Source of the DNA: Paulinella micropora
Lineage: Eukaryota; Cercozoa; Imbricatea; Euglyphida; Paulinellidae
Length of the DNA: 27,500 bases
Reading direction: 5' to 3'
Assembly (NCBI GenBank): GCA_019918135.1
Contig: WBZZ01006734.1
Span: 75,001 to 102,500 of the forward strand
Position numbers and translations under genes: made by a program. Position 1 is the stretch's first letter. Every line of letters begins with the position of its first letter. Shown here one piece after another: positions 27,042 to 27,500 of the stretch. The notes beneath the pieces are model-generated. The model had not been told where the DNA came from. It made no database searches and saw only the letters and a program-made list of their open reading frames with translations.

Positions 27042-27500
27042 ATGACAGCACAAGCAGACACACCGCAACAACCACAAATCCCAGAAGAAACGGCCCAACC
27101 ACAGCCAGAAATAAAAAAGCGGGGACGAGGAAGGCCCGCGGGCAGTGGTAAGCGGGGATTAACATATAAACCACCGTTTGAAATGGAAGTTAAAAACGGC
27201 ATATCGTATTATTACCAATACCTACCGAGGAAGAATAAGGAGGGCCAGACGGTATATTATAAACATACTTTAACATACCACAAACGGCCAGAGAAAAAAC
27301 GGCAGAATATACAGGACAGCCCAGAAAGCACACAGAAGAAACAAAAGAGAATAAACGACATAAAACAGGCTTTTGACGATAACACGGAAAATATAACCCT
27401 TCAAGAGTTTGAAACCCTAACTAGAATTTTTAAAGAATTAGACATAACAACCATAAAAGAAACCCTAATAAGGTTATACGGCCCCAATTTACAGCAACCA
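27042..27500 (+). CDS. AT-hook protein (right copy), cut by the window edge
   Basis: This is the mirror copy of 11265-11750. It starts at the ATG at 27042 after the TATATATAGACC box, and 153 of 161 codons are present. The AT-hook RGRGRPAG and the core domain are intact. The sequence ends in GPNLQQP, so the palindrome evidently continues to the right. Confidence 0.75.
   Translation, partial: MTAQADTPQQPQIPEETAQPQPEIKKRGRGRPAGSGKRGLTYKPPFEMEVKNGISYYYQYLPRKNKEGQTVYYKHTLTYHKRPEKKRQNIQDSPESTQKKQKRINDIKQAFDDNTENITLQEFETLTRIFKELDITTIKETLIRLYGPNLQQP

Larger units (their letters stand above)
11292..27500. repeat. Giant palindrome, arms over 8 kb, 82-bp centre
   Basis: The left arm (11292-19356) and right arm (19439-27500) are reverse complements. 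Paired coordinates sum to 38795 near the centre and shift to 38792 outside a 3-bp indel at about 12045. All genes and repeats occur twice in mirror image. Differences I noticed number about ten: a nonsense change at 15091, the 3-bp indel, a few substitutions (for example the N/K change near 13937, the A/T residue change near 14514, the R/Q change near 17232) and homopolymer length changes near 16070. The right arm continues beyond the window, so the full length is unknown. A fold-back assembly or amplification artefact is a serious alternative. Confidence 0.95.

Noticed and set aside
1..27500. tRNA or rRNA genes
   Set aside because: I saw no cloverleaf with the usual T-loop and anticodon stems and no rRNA-like conserved segments by eye; a covariance-model scan would be needed to exclude degenerate ones.

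Overview
The window looks like nuclear DNA of a unicellular or lower eukaryote that carries two different virus-like mobile elements side by side. A long CTT/CTA triplet microsatellite at the left edge points to a eukaryotic chromosome. Compact genes, TATA-like A/T leaders and no bacterial ribosome-binding sites fit virus-derived or selfish elements. The host species cannot be named from this sequence.

Region A (about 1-8720) starts with the microsatellite and about 1 kb without genes. It continues with the remains of a polinton-like or virophage-like element: a 5'-truncated virion/attachment-type protein, a GIY-YIG endonuclease, a broken small gene with a GKYK...KTV motif, an apparently intact class-3 lipase, and a large minus-strand family B DNA polymerase joined to an SF1 (Pif1/RecD-like) helicase. 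That fused gene is broken by two in-frame stops and about four frameshifts. A second, decayed GIY-YIG gene and a short lysine-rich remnant follow. No major capsid, packaging ATPase or integrase gene is visible, so this is an incomplete, mostly dead element.

The boundary (8721-9145) is an imperfect inverted repeat with 178-bp arms and a 33-nt loop, followed by a perfect 30-bp A/T palindrome.

Region B (9146-27500, running off the right edge) is a second element, organised as a giant palindrome. The arms 11292-19356 and 19439-27500 are almost identical (about ten differences noticed) and flank an asymmetric 82-bp centre. The left side also holds a tyrosine recombinase whose layout resembles telomere resolvases (protelomerases). 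Whether it is duplicated on the right cannot be seen, because the window ends first. Each arm encodes a large protein with an archaeo-eukaryotic-primase-like N-terminus, a zinc-binding segment and a helicase resembling herpesvirus UL9 origin-binding proteins. It also encodes an AT-hook protein and a small paralogue of its core, a possible ssDNA-binding protein with a hidden acidic tail, a coiled-coil zinc protein, and a cluster of zinc-ribbon genes read outward from the centre. Between genes lie iteron-like repeats and 263-bp tandem repeats with GGGGCGACCG stem-loops, a plausible origin.

My working model is that region B is a self-replicating linear element. The primase-helicase and ssDNA-binding protein would act at the iterons, and the resolvase would process hairpin or palindromic ends. 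An assembly or amplification fold-back must be excluded for the large palindrome. Several frame problems lie at A or T runs and could be sequencing errors.
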